DNA from: an uncultured Agathobaculum sp.
GTDB taxonomy: Bacteria; Bacillota; Clostridia; Oscillospirales; Butyricicoccaceae
DNA: 64,000 bases
Reading direction: 5' to 3'
NCBI RefSeq assembly: GCF_944384765.1
Contig: NZ_CALWUM010000008.1
Location: 1 to 64,000 of the forward strand
In this document: positions 7,471 through 15,082 of the stretch, in pieces
How the letters are laid out: every line of letters starts with the position of its first letter
Position numbering within the stretch: the first letter of the stretch is position 1
Translations under genes and position numbers: made by a program
The notes under the pieces: model-generated
What the model saw: the letters and a program-made list of their open reading frames with translations, nothing else
Told to the model about the DNA's origin: nothing
The model's database searches: none

Positions 7471-8526
7471 TTACAGATAGGCCCGGAGCGCGTCGATCAG
7501 TTTGTCCATCTGCTCGTCCGTGCCGACCGTGATACGCAGGTGGTTGTCGATGCGCGGCAGCTTAAAATAGCGGATGAAAATGCCCTGTTCTCGCAAATAG
7601 GCGAAGATGTCCGCCGCTTTTTTTTGCGGGTGGGTGACGAACAGAAAGTTCGCCAGCGAGGGGGAGACCGAAAAGCCCAGCGCGCGCAGCGCGTCTGCGG
7701 CGCGGTCGCGCGTTGCGGCGACCTTGCGGCAGGTCTGCTGGAAATACGTCTCATCCTTGACGGCGGCTTCGCCTGCGGCGAGCGCGACAGCGTCCATGGT
7801 GTAGGAGTTATACGAGTTTTTCACCGCCTCGAGCGTGGCAATCAGCGTCTCCGAGCCAAGCGCATAGCCGATGCGCAGGCCCGCGAGCGAACGCGACTTG
7901 CTCATGGTCTGCACAACAAGCAGGTTTTCGTATTTGGAAAGCAGCGGCACCGCGCTCGCCGCGCCGAAGTCGACGTAGGCCTCGTCGATGATGACCACGC
8001 AGTCCTGGTTGTGCTGCAGCAGGTCCTCGATTGCGTCCAGCGGCAGCGCGCGGCCGGTCGGGGCGTTCGGATTGGGCAGCACCACGCCGCCGTTCGGCTT
8101 GTCGTAGTCGCGCAGGCGGACGCAGAAGTTTTCGTCCAGCGGCACGGTCTCATAGGGGATGCGGAACAGGTCGCACCAGACCGGGTAGAACGAATAGGTG
8201 ATATCCGGATACAGAATCGGCTCGCCCGAACAGAAGAACGACTGGAACGCGAGCGCGAGCACGTCGTCCGACCCATTGCCGAGGAACACCTGCGTGGGCT
8301 TGACGGAAAAACGGTTTGCCAGCGCGGTCTTGAGCGCCTTGCCGTTTGCATCCGGGTAGAGCGCGAGCGAGGAGGCGTCGAACGCGCGCAGCGCCGCCTG
8401 CACGCCCGGCGCGGGCGGATAGGGGTTTTCGTTGGCGTTTAATTTGATGATATTTTGGCTCTGCGGCTGCTCACCCGGCACATAGGGATCGATGCGGCGC
8501 AGCTTTGCGAGAAAGGGCTTGTCCAT
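7471..8526 (-). CDS. hisC: Histidinol-phosphate aminotransferase
   Basis: A 351-residue fold-type I PLP enzyme that transaminates imidazole-acetol phosphate and glutamate in histidine synthesis. Visible signatures: IKLNANENPYPPAP near the N-terminus, FLGNGSDDVLAL, the substrate/PLP region NPNAPTGRALPL, and the Schiff-base lysine in MSKSRSLAGLRIGY. Some homologues use aromatic or cobalamin-related substrates, so in a window with corrinoid genes a CobD-like role is a remote alternative; no other his genes are near. The ATG at 8526 has AAAGGAG upstream. Transcribed alone, divergent from rarA. Confidence 0.88.
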   Translation of the reverse strand: MDKPFLAKLRRIDPYVPGEQPQSQNIIKLNANENPYPPAPGVQAALRAFDASSLALYPDANGKALKTALANRFSVKPTQVFLGNGSDDVLALAFQSFFCSGEPILYPDITYSFYPVWCDLFRIPYETVPLDENFCVRLRDYDKPNGGVVLPNPNAPTGRALPLDAIEDLLQHNQDCVVIIDEAYVDFGAASAVPLLSKYENLLVVQTMSKSRSLAGLRIGYALGSETLIATLEAVKNSYNSYTMDAVALAAGEAAVKDETYFQQTCRKVAATRDRAADALRALGFSVSPSLANFLFVTHPQKKAADIFAYLREQGIFIRYFKLPRIDNHLRITVGTDEQMDKLIDALRAYL

Positions 8527-8564
8527 CGGGAAAACTCTCCTTTGCTGTTTGACTGACTGCGGAT

Positions 8565-8593
8565 AGTTTATCATAGTAAAGCGAGAAAGTCAA
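8565..8593 (-). promoter_or_regulatory. hisC promoter
   Basis: Minus-strand -35 TTGACT (8588-8593), 17-nt spacer, -10 TAAACT (8565-8570). It lies back to back with the rarA promoter. Confidence 0.65.
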
Positions 8594-8600
8594 GCCCTGT

Positions 8601-8629
8601 TTGTGTTTGATGGAGGCGCATGCTATAAT
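8601..8629 (+). promoter_or_regulatory. rarA promoter
   Basis: -35 TTGTGT (8601-8606), 17-nt spacer, consensus -10 TATAAT (8624-8629). Confidence 0.75.
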
Positions 8630-8721
8630 TGGGATACGCATACAGCGGCAGGACAGCGGCGGACGGACCGCTGCCGTTCCCGTGGTTTCCGCTGCAATCC
8701 AATTCCGGTGAGGAGAGAGAT

Positions 8722-9978
8722 ATGTACCAACCTTTAGCGGACAAGATCCGCCCGAAGACGCTCGATGATGTGGTCGGCCAGCAGCATCTGCTGGGCAAAA
8801 ACGGTCTGCTGCGCCGAGTGATCGAGTCGGGCACGATTCCGAATATGATTTTTTACGGCCCGTCCGGCGTGGGCAAGACCACGGTCGCGTCCATCATCGC
8901 CCGGCAGACCGACCGCAAGCTGTATCACCTAAACGCCACCACCGCTGGCATTGCGGACATCAAGGCGATCATCGATGAGCTGGACACCTTTCTTGCGCCG
9001 AACGGCGCGCTGGTGTATCTGGATGAGATCCAGTATTTCAACAAAAAACAGCAGCAGAGCCTTTTAGAGTTCATCGAGACCGGCAAGATGACGCTCATCG
9101 CGTCCACGACCGAAAACCCGTATTTTTATATCTACAACGCGATTTTGAGCCGCTGCACGGTGTTCGAGTTCAAACCCATCGAGGCTGCGGATATGGAGCG
9201 CGCGGTCGAGCGGGCGTTTTCGCTTGCCATCGGGGACAAACCGGTCCCGGTGGAGGCGGGCGTGGCCGCGCACATCGCGCAGGCGGTGGGCGGCGACGTG
9301 CGCAAGGCGCTCGGCGCGGTCGAACTGCTCGTGCTTGGCGCAGGGGAGCAGGGCGTGACGCTGGCGGACGCCCAGCAGGCCGCGCAGCGCTCCAACATGC
9401 GCTATGACCGCGACGGAGACAGTCATTACGACATCCTGTCTGCCTTTCAGAAGTCCATCCGCGGTTCGGACCCGGACGCGGCGCTGCACTATCTTGCGCG
9501 CCTGCTCGAGGCGGGGGATATGATCTCGGCTGCGCGGCGCATGCTGGTCATCGCAGCGGAGGACGTCGGGTTGGCCTATCCGCAGTGCATGCCGATTGTC
9601 AAGGCTTGTGTGGACAGTGCGTTCCAGCTCGGCCTGCCCGAGGCGAGCATCCCGCTCGGTGAGGCGGTGATCCTGATGGCGACCGCGCCCAAGTCCAACA
9701 GCGCGGCCATGGCCATTGGCGCGGCGCAGGCGGATGTGCGCGCGGGGAAAACCGGCGATATCCCGGCGCATATCAAGGACGCGCATTACAGCGGCGCGGC
9801 TAAGCTGGGCCGCGGGCTGACCTATCAGTATCCGCACGACTTTCCCAACCACTGGACGCCGCAGCAGTATCTGCCGGACGAGATGCGCGGTGTGCATTAT
9901 TACGAATTCGGCAGGAATAAGAACGAACAGGCCGCCCGGAACTACTGGGACCGGGTAAAGGGGAACAAGACCGACTGA
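8722..9978 (+). CDS. rarA: Replication-associated recombination protein A (AAA+ ATPase)
   Basis: A 418-residue clamp-loader-like AAA+ ATPase (RarA/MgsA) acting at stalled replication forks. Walker A is GPSGVGKT (residues 46-53), Walker B is LVYLDEIQYF (~97-106), and sensor 1 is STTEN. The C-terminal half carries the oligomerisation domain with AARRMLVIAAEDVGLAYP and the family end HYYEFGRNKNEQAA. The ATG at 8722 has AGGAGAG upstream; in-frame codons back to 8629 lie in the promoter. It stands alone between divergent hisC and a convergent S1-domain gene. Confidence 0.93.
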   Translation: MYQPLADKIRPKTLDDVVGQQHLLGKNGLLRRVIESGTIPNMIFYGPSGVGKTTVASIIARQTDRKLYHLNATTAGIADIKAIIDELDTFLAPNGALVYLDEIQYFNKKQQQSLLEFIETGKMTLIASTTENPYFYIYNAILSRCTVFEFKPIEAADMERAVERAFSLAIGDKPVPVEAGVAAHIAQAVGGDVRKALGAVELLVLGAGEQGVTLADAQQAAQRSNMRYDRDGDSHYDILSAFQKSIRGSDPDAALHYLARLLEAGDMISAARRMLVIAAEDVGLAYPQCMPIVKACVDSAFQLGLPEASIPLGEAVILMATAPKSNSAAMAIGAAQADVRAGKTGDIPAHIKDAHYSGAAKLGRGLTYQYPHDFPNHWTPQQYLPDEMRGVHYYEFGRNKNEQAARNYWDRVKGNKTD

Positions 9979-10029
9979 AAATCAGCAGGGGAGGAACCCG
10001 AAAACAGGTTCCTTCCCTATGTGCGTCGT

Positions 10030-10968
10030 TCAGGAAAACACAGTCGCGATGTGTTTTTTGTCGCAGCAGGCGGGTGTATACACCCATTCGTCGATGTGGC
10101 CCTCGGTGATGAAATACCGCGGCAGCGGCGGCGGAGCGCTGGGGGCGAGTACGTCGATCACGGTCAGTTTGATTTTCATGCGCTGGGGCAGGATGGACTT
10201 GATGTATACGGATACCACCGTGCCCGCGGCAAGATCGCCGCGCGGCTCGGCCAGACCGGACAGGTTGGGCGCAAGCTCAATGAACACGCCGTACGGCTCG
10301 ACCGAGCGCACAATGCCGCGCACGGTCTCTCCGGGGGAGAACAGCGCGGCGTTCTGCTCCCAGGTGCCGAGCAGCTCGCGGTGGGTCAGCGAGATACGGC
10401 GCGCCGCCCGATCGACCGACCGCACCGCGGCATAGATGGTCTGACCGACCGAAAGCCGGTCGCCCGGGTGGAAGATGCGCGAGACCGACAGGTTTTCGAT
10501 CCCGATGAGCGAGGCCACGCCGCAGCCGACATCCACGAACGCGCCGAACGGCTCGAGGTGAGTGACCGTAGCGGGGATCACATCGCCCGGGGTCAGGCGG
10601 CCGAGCAGGTCGTCCTGCGCGCGCTGCTGGGCGATCGTGCGCGAGAGCCAGACCGCCGGCGGGTCGGCGGAGGCGTCCACCTCGGTCACGACAAAGCAGG
10701 TCGGCTTGCCCACGCGGGACAGGATCGCAATTTCGCGCGTGTCGCCCTCGGCCACGCCCAGCGCGCAGCACGCGCGCGGCATGATGCCCTGCGCAAAGCC
10801 GAAATCAAACAGCAGGTCGTGCGCGGGGGTGCACCGCTGGGCGGGCGCCTCGAGGATCATCCCCTCGTCCTGCGCGCGGCACAGCCCGTCGAGCGAGGCG
10901 AGCGCCTGCCGCACCGCGGGCAGGGCTGTGTAACTGCCCTCGGGCAGGTAGCATTCGCTTGTTTTCAT
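10030..10968 (-). CDS. S1 RNA-binding domain protein (ribosomal protein S1-like)
   Basis: A 312-residue protein with two recognisable S1 OB-folds: one with GDVIPATVTHLEPFGAFVDV (~residues 125-195) followed by a VGQTIYAAVRSVDR-ISLTHRELLGTW stretch, and one with GETVRGIVRSVEPYGVFIEL (~205-265). Clostridia commonly carry such a short S1 homologue of the YabR/RpsA-like type; it probably binds mRNA or ribosomes. ATG at 10968 with AAAGGAGG 12 nt upstream. A weak AAAACACA/TGTGTTTT hairpin with a T run sits over its last codons (10035-10059) and may end rarA transcription on the other strand. Confidence 0.87.
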   Translation of the reverse strand: MKTSECYLPEGSYTALPAVRQALASLDGLCRAQDEGMILEAPAQRCTPAHDLLFDFGFAQGIMPRACCALGVAEGDTREIAILSRVGKPTCFVVTEVDASADPPAVWLSRTIAQQRAQDDLLGRLTPGDVIPATVTHLEPFGAFVDVGCGVASLIGIENLSVSRIFHPGDRLSVGQTIYAAVRSVDRAARRISLTHRELLGTWEQNAALFSPGETVRGIVRSVEPYGVFIELAPNLSGLAEPRGDLAAGTVVSVYIKSILPQRMKIKLTVIDVLAPSAPPPLPRYFITEGHIDEWVYTPACCDKKHIATVFS

Positions 10969-11057
10969 AATATGCAGAGCCTCCTTTGGGGTCTGTCTTA
11001 CTATATGAAAACAGCGGCGGGAATAGCACAGCGGGGACTTAAATTCTGCCTGCCGCT

Positions 11058-11076
11058 GCGGTATCTATGATACCGC
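11058..11076. repeat. Perfect short dyad between divergent genes
   Basis: GCGGTATC (11058-11065) and GATACCGC (11069-11076) form a perfect 8-bp inverted repeat with a 3-bp centre, in the 218-bp gap between the divergent S1-protein and DUF951 genes. It has no T run, so it looks more like a protein-binding site than a terminator. Confidence 0.5.
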
Positions 11077-11122
11077 AATCAAAAAAATATACCGCGAGCG
11101 GCGTTTATCAGCTGCCAGGGGC

Positions 11123-11151
11123 TTAAAAACCATCCGCCGCTGTGGTATAAT
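11123..11151 (+). promoter_or_regulatory. Promoter of the DUF951-udp-MATE operon
   Basis: A consensus -10 TATAAT (11146-11151) lies 35 nt before the first start codon. The -35 is poor (TTAAAA, 11123-11128, 17-nt spacer), which suggests either weak or activated transcription. Confidence 0.6.
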
Positions 11152-11186
11152 AAATAGCAACACAGATTCAGACAGAGCGAAAGAAG

Positions 11187-11390
11187 ATGAAAGGAATGGA
11201 CGTACAGGTCGGCGATATCCTGACGATGAAAAAGCCGCATCCCTGCGGCTGCAAACAGTGGAAAGTGCTGCGTACGGGAATGGATTTCAAACTCAAATGC
11301 GCGGGCTGCGGGCATGAGGTCATGCTGCCGCGTGCCAAGGCGGAAAAAAACATCCGCACCATCGAACGGGAGGGGAAAATCGTATGTTGA
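11187..11390 (+). CDS. DUF951 zinc-ribbon-like small protein
   Basis: A 67-residue protein with the family signature VGDILTMKKPHPCG followed by KLKCAGCGHEVMLPR. Three to four cysteines (CGC near residue 21 and CAGC near residue 37) suggest a metal site. DUF951 proteins are widespread in Firmicutes and of unknown function. The start could be the ATG at 11187 or 11196; neither has a strong ribosome binding site. The frame overlaps the next gene by 7 nt. Confidence 0.87.
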   Translation: MKGMDVQVGDILTMKKPHPCGCKQWKVLRTGMDFKLKCAGCGHEVMLPRAKAEKNIRTIEREGKIVC

Positions 11391-12148
11391 TCGACGGCAA
11401 GCAGATGCATATTCAGATCAGGAAGGGCGACATCGGCCGCTATGTCATCCTGCCCGGCGACCCGGGCCGCTGCGAGAAGATCGCGCGTTATTTTGACGAG
11501 CCGCGCCAGATCGCGCAAAACCGCGAATATACCCTGTGGACGGGCAATCTCGACGGCGTGCCGGTGGCGGTGTGCTCAACCGGCATTGGCGGCCCGTCCG
11601 CCGCGATCGCGCTCGAGGAGCTGGTCGAGTGCGGGGCGGACACCTTTATCCGCGTGGGCACTTCGGGCGGCATTGTGGATGAGGTGTGCGGGGGCGATAT
11701 TGTTATCGCCACCGGCGCCATCCGGCAGGAGGGCACAAGCCGTGAATACCTGCCGGTCGAGTTTCCGGCTGTGGCAAACTTTGCCGTGGTCTCCGCGCTG
11801 CGGGAAGCGGCGGTGCAGCTCGGGCTGACGCATCACATCGGCGTCATCCAGTCCAAGGACAGTTTTTACGGCGAGATCCGCCCGGCGCAGCAGCCCATTG
11901 CAGATGAGCTGCTCGCCAAGTGGAAGGCGTGGAAGGCCGCGGGCGCGCTGACGAGCGAAATGGAGACCGCGGCGCTGCTGATTGTCTCGCAGGTGCTGCA
12001 TGTGCGCTGCGGCGCGGTGCTCAACGTGCTGTGGAACGCGGATAACGACGACGCGCCCAGCATCCCGCCGGACGCGGCGGAGCGCGGCGTGCGCACCGCG
12101 GTCGAGGCGCTGCGCATCCTCATCCGGGAGGATGGCGCGCAGGCATGA
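11384..12148 (+). CDS. udp: Uridine phosphorylase (nucleoside phosphorylase family)
   Basis: A 254-residue NP-I family enzyme that phosphorolyses nucleosides to base and ribose-1-phosphate. Motifs: LPGDPGR (phosphate binding), TGIGGPSAAIALEEL, RVGTSGG, and SEMETAALL near the C-terminus (base and ribose recognition). The pattern fits uridine phosphorylase best, though purine specificity cannot be fully excluded. It starts at 11384, overlapping the DUF951 gene by 7 nt, and overlaps the exporter downstream by 4 nt, so all three are co-translated. Confidence 0.88.
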   Translation: MLIDGKQMHIQIRKGDIGRYVILPGDPGRCEKIARYFDEPRQIAQNREYTLWTGNLDGVPVAVCSTGIGGPSAAIALEELVECGADTFIRVGTSGGIVDEVCGGDIVIATGAIRQEGTSREYLPVEFPAVANFAVVSALREAAVQLGLTHHIGVIQSKDSFYGEIRPAQQPIADELLAKWKAWKAAGALTSEMETAALLIVSQVLHVRCGAVLNVLWNADNDDAPSIPPDAAERGVRTAVEALRILIREDGAQA

Positions 12149-13545
12149 CCAAGGAAAAACCAGAAAAACGCGCGGCCGACCTGGGGCGTGACCCGGTCGG
12201 CCCGCTGCTCATCCGCCTCGCGCTGCCGACGATCTGCGCACAGGTGGTCAATCTGCTCTACAACATTGTCGACCGCATCTACATCGGCCAGATCCCGGGC
12301 GAGGGCGCGCTTGCACTGACCGGCATGGGCGTCACCTTTCCGGTCATCACGCTGATCTCGGCGTTTGCCGCGCTGATCGGCATGGGCGGCTCGCCGCGCG
12401 CCTCAATCGCCATGGGCGCGGGCGAGCATGAAAAGGCCGAGCGCACGCTCGGCACCTGCACGGCGGCGCTGTGGGCGCTCGCAATCGTGCTGACCGTGCT
12501 GTTTTTGCTGTTCCAGGAGCCGCTGCTCGTGCTGTTCGGCGCGTCGGCGGATACGCTGCCCTATGCGCTGCAATACTTAAACATCTATGTGCTGGGCACG
12601 ATCTTTGTCATGACCGCGCTCGGCCTCAACGGCTTTATCACCGCGCAGGGCAAGTCGGGCATTGCGATGAAAACCGTGCTGATCGGTGCGGTGCTCAACG
12701 TCGTGCTCGACCCGGTGTTCATCTTCGTGTTCGGTATGGGCGTGCGCGGCGCCGCGATCGCGACCGTAATCTCGCAGGCGGTCTCCGCGGCGTGGGTGGT
12801 CAAGTTCCTCGCCGGGGAAAAGAGCACGCTGCGGCTGCGCCGGCGCTTTTTGCGCTTCGACCGCAAGCTGCTGCTGCCTGCGGTGGCGCTCGGCGCGTCG
12901 CCCTTTGTCATGCAGGCGACAGAAAGTCTGCTGACCGTGACCTTTAACGTCTCGCTTCAGAAATACGGCGGCGACCTTGCGGTCGGCGCCATGACCATCC
13001 TGACCTCGGTGGCGCAGATGGTGCAGATGCCGCTGATGGGGCTGGCGCAGGGCGCACAGCCCATCCTGAGCTTCAACTACGGCGCGGGCCGGCCGGACCG
13101 CATGAAGCAGTCCGTGCGGTATACGCTGGTGATCGCGTGCGTGTTCGCGTTTGCGGTGTGGGGGCTGGTGCAGCTGGCGCCGCATGTGGTGGCACAGCTG
13201 TTCAACCGCAGCACCGAGCTGGTGGACATCACCGCCTGGGCGCTGCGCATCTACTTCGCCGTGGGCTTTACCATGGCGTTCCAAAACACTTTCCAGCAGT
13301 CCTTTGTCGCGCTGGGCGAGGCTAAGATCTCGCTTTTCCTCGCGCTCGAGCGCAAGGTCATCCTGCTGATCCCGCTCATCCTCATCCTGCCGCACTTTAT
13401 GCCGGACAAGCTGTTCGCGGTGTTCTTTGCCGAGCCGGTGGCGGATTTTCTCGCCGCCGCAACAACGACCACCCTGTTTCTCATTCGCTTCCGCCATATC
13501 CTGCGGGACATGGAGCATAGAAAACAGGCAAATCCTGCGTCATAA
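12145..13545 (+). CDS. MATE-family multidrug/cation efflux transporter
   Basis: A 466-residue integral membrane protein with about 12 hydrophobic segments in two homologous halves. N-terminal features typical of the family are GPLLIRLALPTICAQVVNLL followed by VDRIYIGQIPGEGALALTG, and in the second half GLAQGAQPILSFNYGAGRPDR. MATE proteins expel drugs or metabolites in exchange for Na+ or H+. The start overlaps the udp stop (ATGA). Coupling to a nucleoside phosphorylase suggests a nucleoside-like substrate, but this is a guess. Confidence 0.92.
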   Translation: MTKEKPEKRAADLGRDPVGPLLIRLALPTICAQVVNLLYNIVDRIYIGQIPGEGALALTGMGVTFPVITLISAFAALIGMGGSPRASIAMGAGEHEKAERTLGTCTAALWALAIVLTVLFLLFQEPLLVLFGASADTLPYALQYLNIYVLGTIFVMTALGLNGFITAQGKSGIAMKTVLIGAVLNVVLDPVFIFVFGMGVRGAAIATVISQAVSAAWVVKFLAGEKSTLRLRRRFLRFDRKLLLPAVALGASPFVMQATESLLTVTFNVSLQKYGGDLAVGAMTILTSVAQMVQMPLMGLAQGAQPILSFNYGAGRPDRMKQSVRYTLVIACVFAFAVWGLVQLAPHVVAQLFNRSTELVDITAWALRIYFAVGFTMAFQNTFQQSFVALGEAKISLFLALERKVILLIPLILILPHFMPDKLFAVFFAEPVADFLAAATTTTLFLIRFRHILRDMEHRKQANPAS

Positions 13546-13550
13546 CAAAA

Positions 13551-13584
13551 GGGCACCCGCCGTCCGGCGGGTGCCCTGCTTTTC
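13551..13584. terminator. Strong terminator
   Basis: GGGCACCCGCCG (13551-13562) pairs perfectly with CGGCGGGTGCCC (13565-13576), then TGCTTTT. It lies between convergent genes. Confidence 0.88.
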
Positions 13585-13591
13585 ACTTTTT

Positions 13592-15082
13592 TTAGAACTC
13601 CATGAACGACATACAGTCCACATAGTAATCCATAAATTCCGGACTGGCCGAAAGCGACAGCTCGGTCGCCTGCTGGGCCATCTGCTCGCTCTGTGTGCGC
13701 AGCGACTTGTTCATCAGCAGCATGGATGCGCCGCCCAGCGCGCCGTTTCCGATAAATCCGGTTTTGTCGTGCAGCGCGGCCGGGAACAGGCCGATCGCGC
13801 AGGCGGAGTCGAAGTTCATCGAGCTGCCAAAGCCGCCTGCGATGGAGAACCGCTCCACATCCGCCGCGTCCACGCCTTCTTCCTCCAGCAGGGTAATCAG
13901 GCCCGCGCAGATGGCGGACTTGGCCAGCTGGATCTGGCGTACATCGCGCTGGTCGATCTGCACGCCGCTCTCGCCAATCATGAAATCCTCCTCAAGGTAG
14001 CCCGAGTCGTCGATCGCCTCGGTTTCGAGCATGACCGCGAGCGCGTCCAGGATGCCCGAGCCGCACACGCCCTTTGCCGGCTGGTCCTGCACGGTCTGAT
14101 AGCGGATTTCGTCACCCTCGCGCCACACCGCGCGCACCGCGCCGGGCGCTGCGGGCATACCGCAGGATAGCCCCGCGCCCTCAAAGGCCGGACCGGCTGC
14201 GGTCGAGCAGCACAGCAGTTTGCCGTCCTTGGCAAGCGCCATTTCGCCGTTTGTGCCGATGTCCGCGAGCAGCTGCACGCCGCCCGAAAGCATATCGGAC
14301 GCAAGAATCGCGCACACGATGTCCGCGCCCACATACGCGCCGATGCAGCGCGGCAGATAGACCGGTGCACCGGCCAGTGTGCGGCGGCTCATGCAGCCGA
14401 AGTAGGACTGCACATCAAACGGCACGACCGCGAGCGAGGCCGGGTCGAGACCCTCGTACAGGTGCAGCATGGTCGAGTTGCCGGTGACGACCGCTTCCTC
14501 GATGTGATCGATGCCCGCTTCGTGCAGGCACTCGGCCGCCATGCGCTCAAGCTGGTCGTTGATACGGCTGGAGAGCACGTCCAGCCCTTCGGTTTTGCAC
14601 GCCTCGATGCGCGAGATCACGTCCGCGCCAAAGCCGCGCTGGGCGTTCTCGCCCAGACGCTCGGCGAGCACCGCGCCGCTCGCACGGTCGAACAGCTGCA
14701 TGGCAACGGTCGTTGTGCCGATATCGACCGCGATGCCATAGCCGGCTTCGGTGCGCGCAAAGGGCGGGGTCTGGTTCCACGCGATGATCTTGCTCGCGCC
14801 CTCGGCTTCGAGCGTAACCGCCGCATCGCCTGCCATACGGCAGGAGCACGCCAGACGCACGCCCGCGGCGAGATCGTCTTCGCCCAGCAGGCGGCGCTCG
14901 GCCTCGTCGGGCGGCTCGACCGCGCCCGTGATGTGGATGCGGCACTTGCCGCAGGTGTGGTTGCCCGCGCAGGGCAGCGCGAAGGAGGGCACGGCCTGGC
15001 GCAGCAGGTCGCTGACGAGCGCGCCTTTTTCCGCGGGCACAGTGCGGCTTTCCCCGCCGCGCAGGATGGTGAGTTTACACAT
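13592..15082 (-). CDS. Ferredoxin-ASKHA protein, RACo-like activator of corrinoid proteins (DUF4445)
   Basis: A 496-residue protein. Residues ~1-85 form a plant-type [2Fe-2S] ferredoxin with Cys38, Cys44, Cys47 and Cys79 or Cys81 (CAGNHTCGKC and ACSC). Residues ~113 on form an ASKHA ATPase fold: GYGIAVDIGTTTVAMQLFD, VVTGNSTMLHL, LADIGTNGEMAL, and the DUF4445 C-terminal region CGSGILDALAVML and AGGFGSSMNF. Proteins of this architecture reductively reactivate oxidised Co(II) corrinoid proteins at the expense of ATP. It overlaps the HyuA-like gene by 8 nt. No corrinoid protein is encoded here, so the partner is elsewhere. Confidence 0.88.
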   Translation of the reverse strand: MCKLTILRGGESRTVPAEKGALVSDLLRQAVPSFALPCAGNHTCGKCRIHITGAVEPPDEAERRLLGEDDLAAGVRLACSCRMAGDAAVTLEAEGASKIIAWNQTPPFARTEAGYGIAVDIGTTTVAMQLFDRASGAVLAERLGENAQRGFGADVISRIEACKTEGLDVLSSRINDQLERMAAECLHEAGIDHIEEAVVTGNSTMLHLYEGLDPASLAVVPFDVQSYFGCMSRRTLAGAPVYLPRCIGAYVGADIVCAILASDMLSGGVQLLADIGTNGEMALAKDGKLLCCSTAAGPAFEGAGLSCGMPAAPGAVRAVWREGDEIRYQTVQDQPAKGVCGSGILDALAVMLETEAIDDSGYLEEDFMIGESGVQIDQRDVRQIQLAKSAICAGLITLLEEEGVDAADVERFSIAGGFGSSMNFDSACAIGLFPAALHDKTGFIGNGALGGASMLLMNKSLRTQSEQMAQQATELSLSASPEFMDYYVDCMSFMEF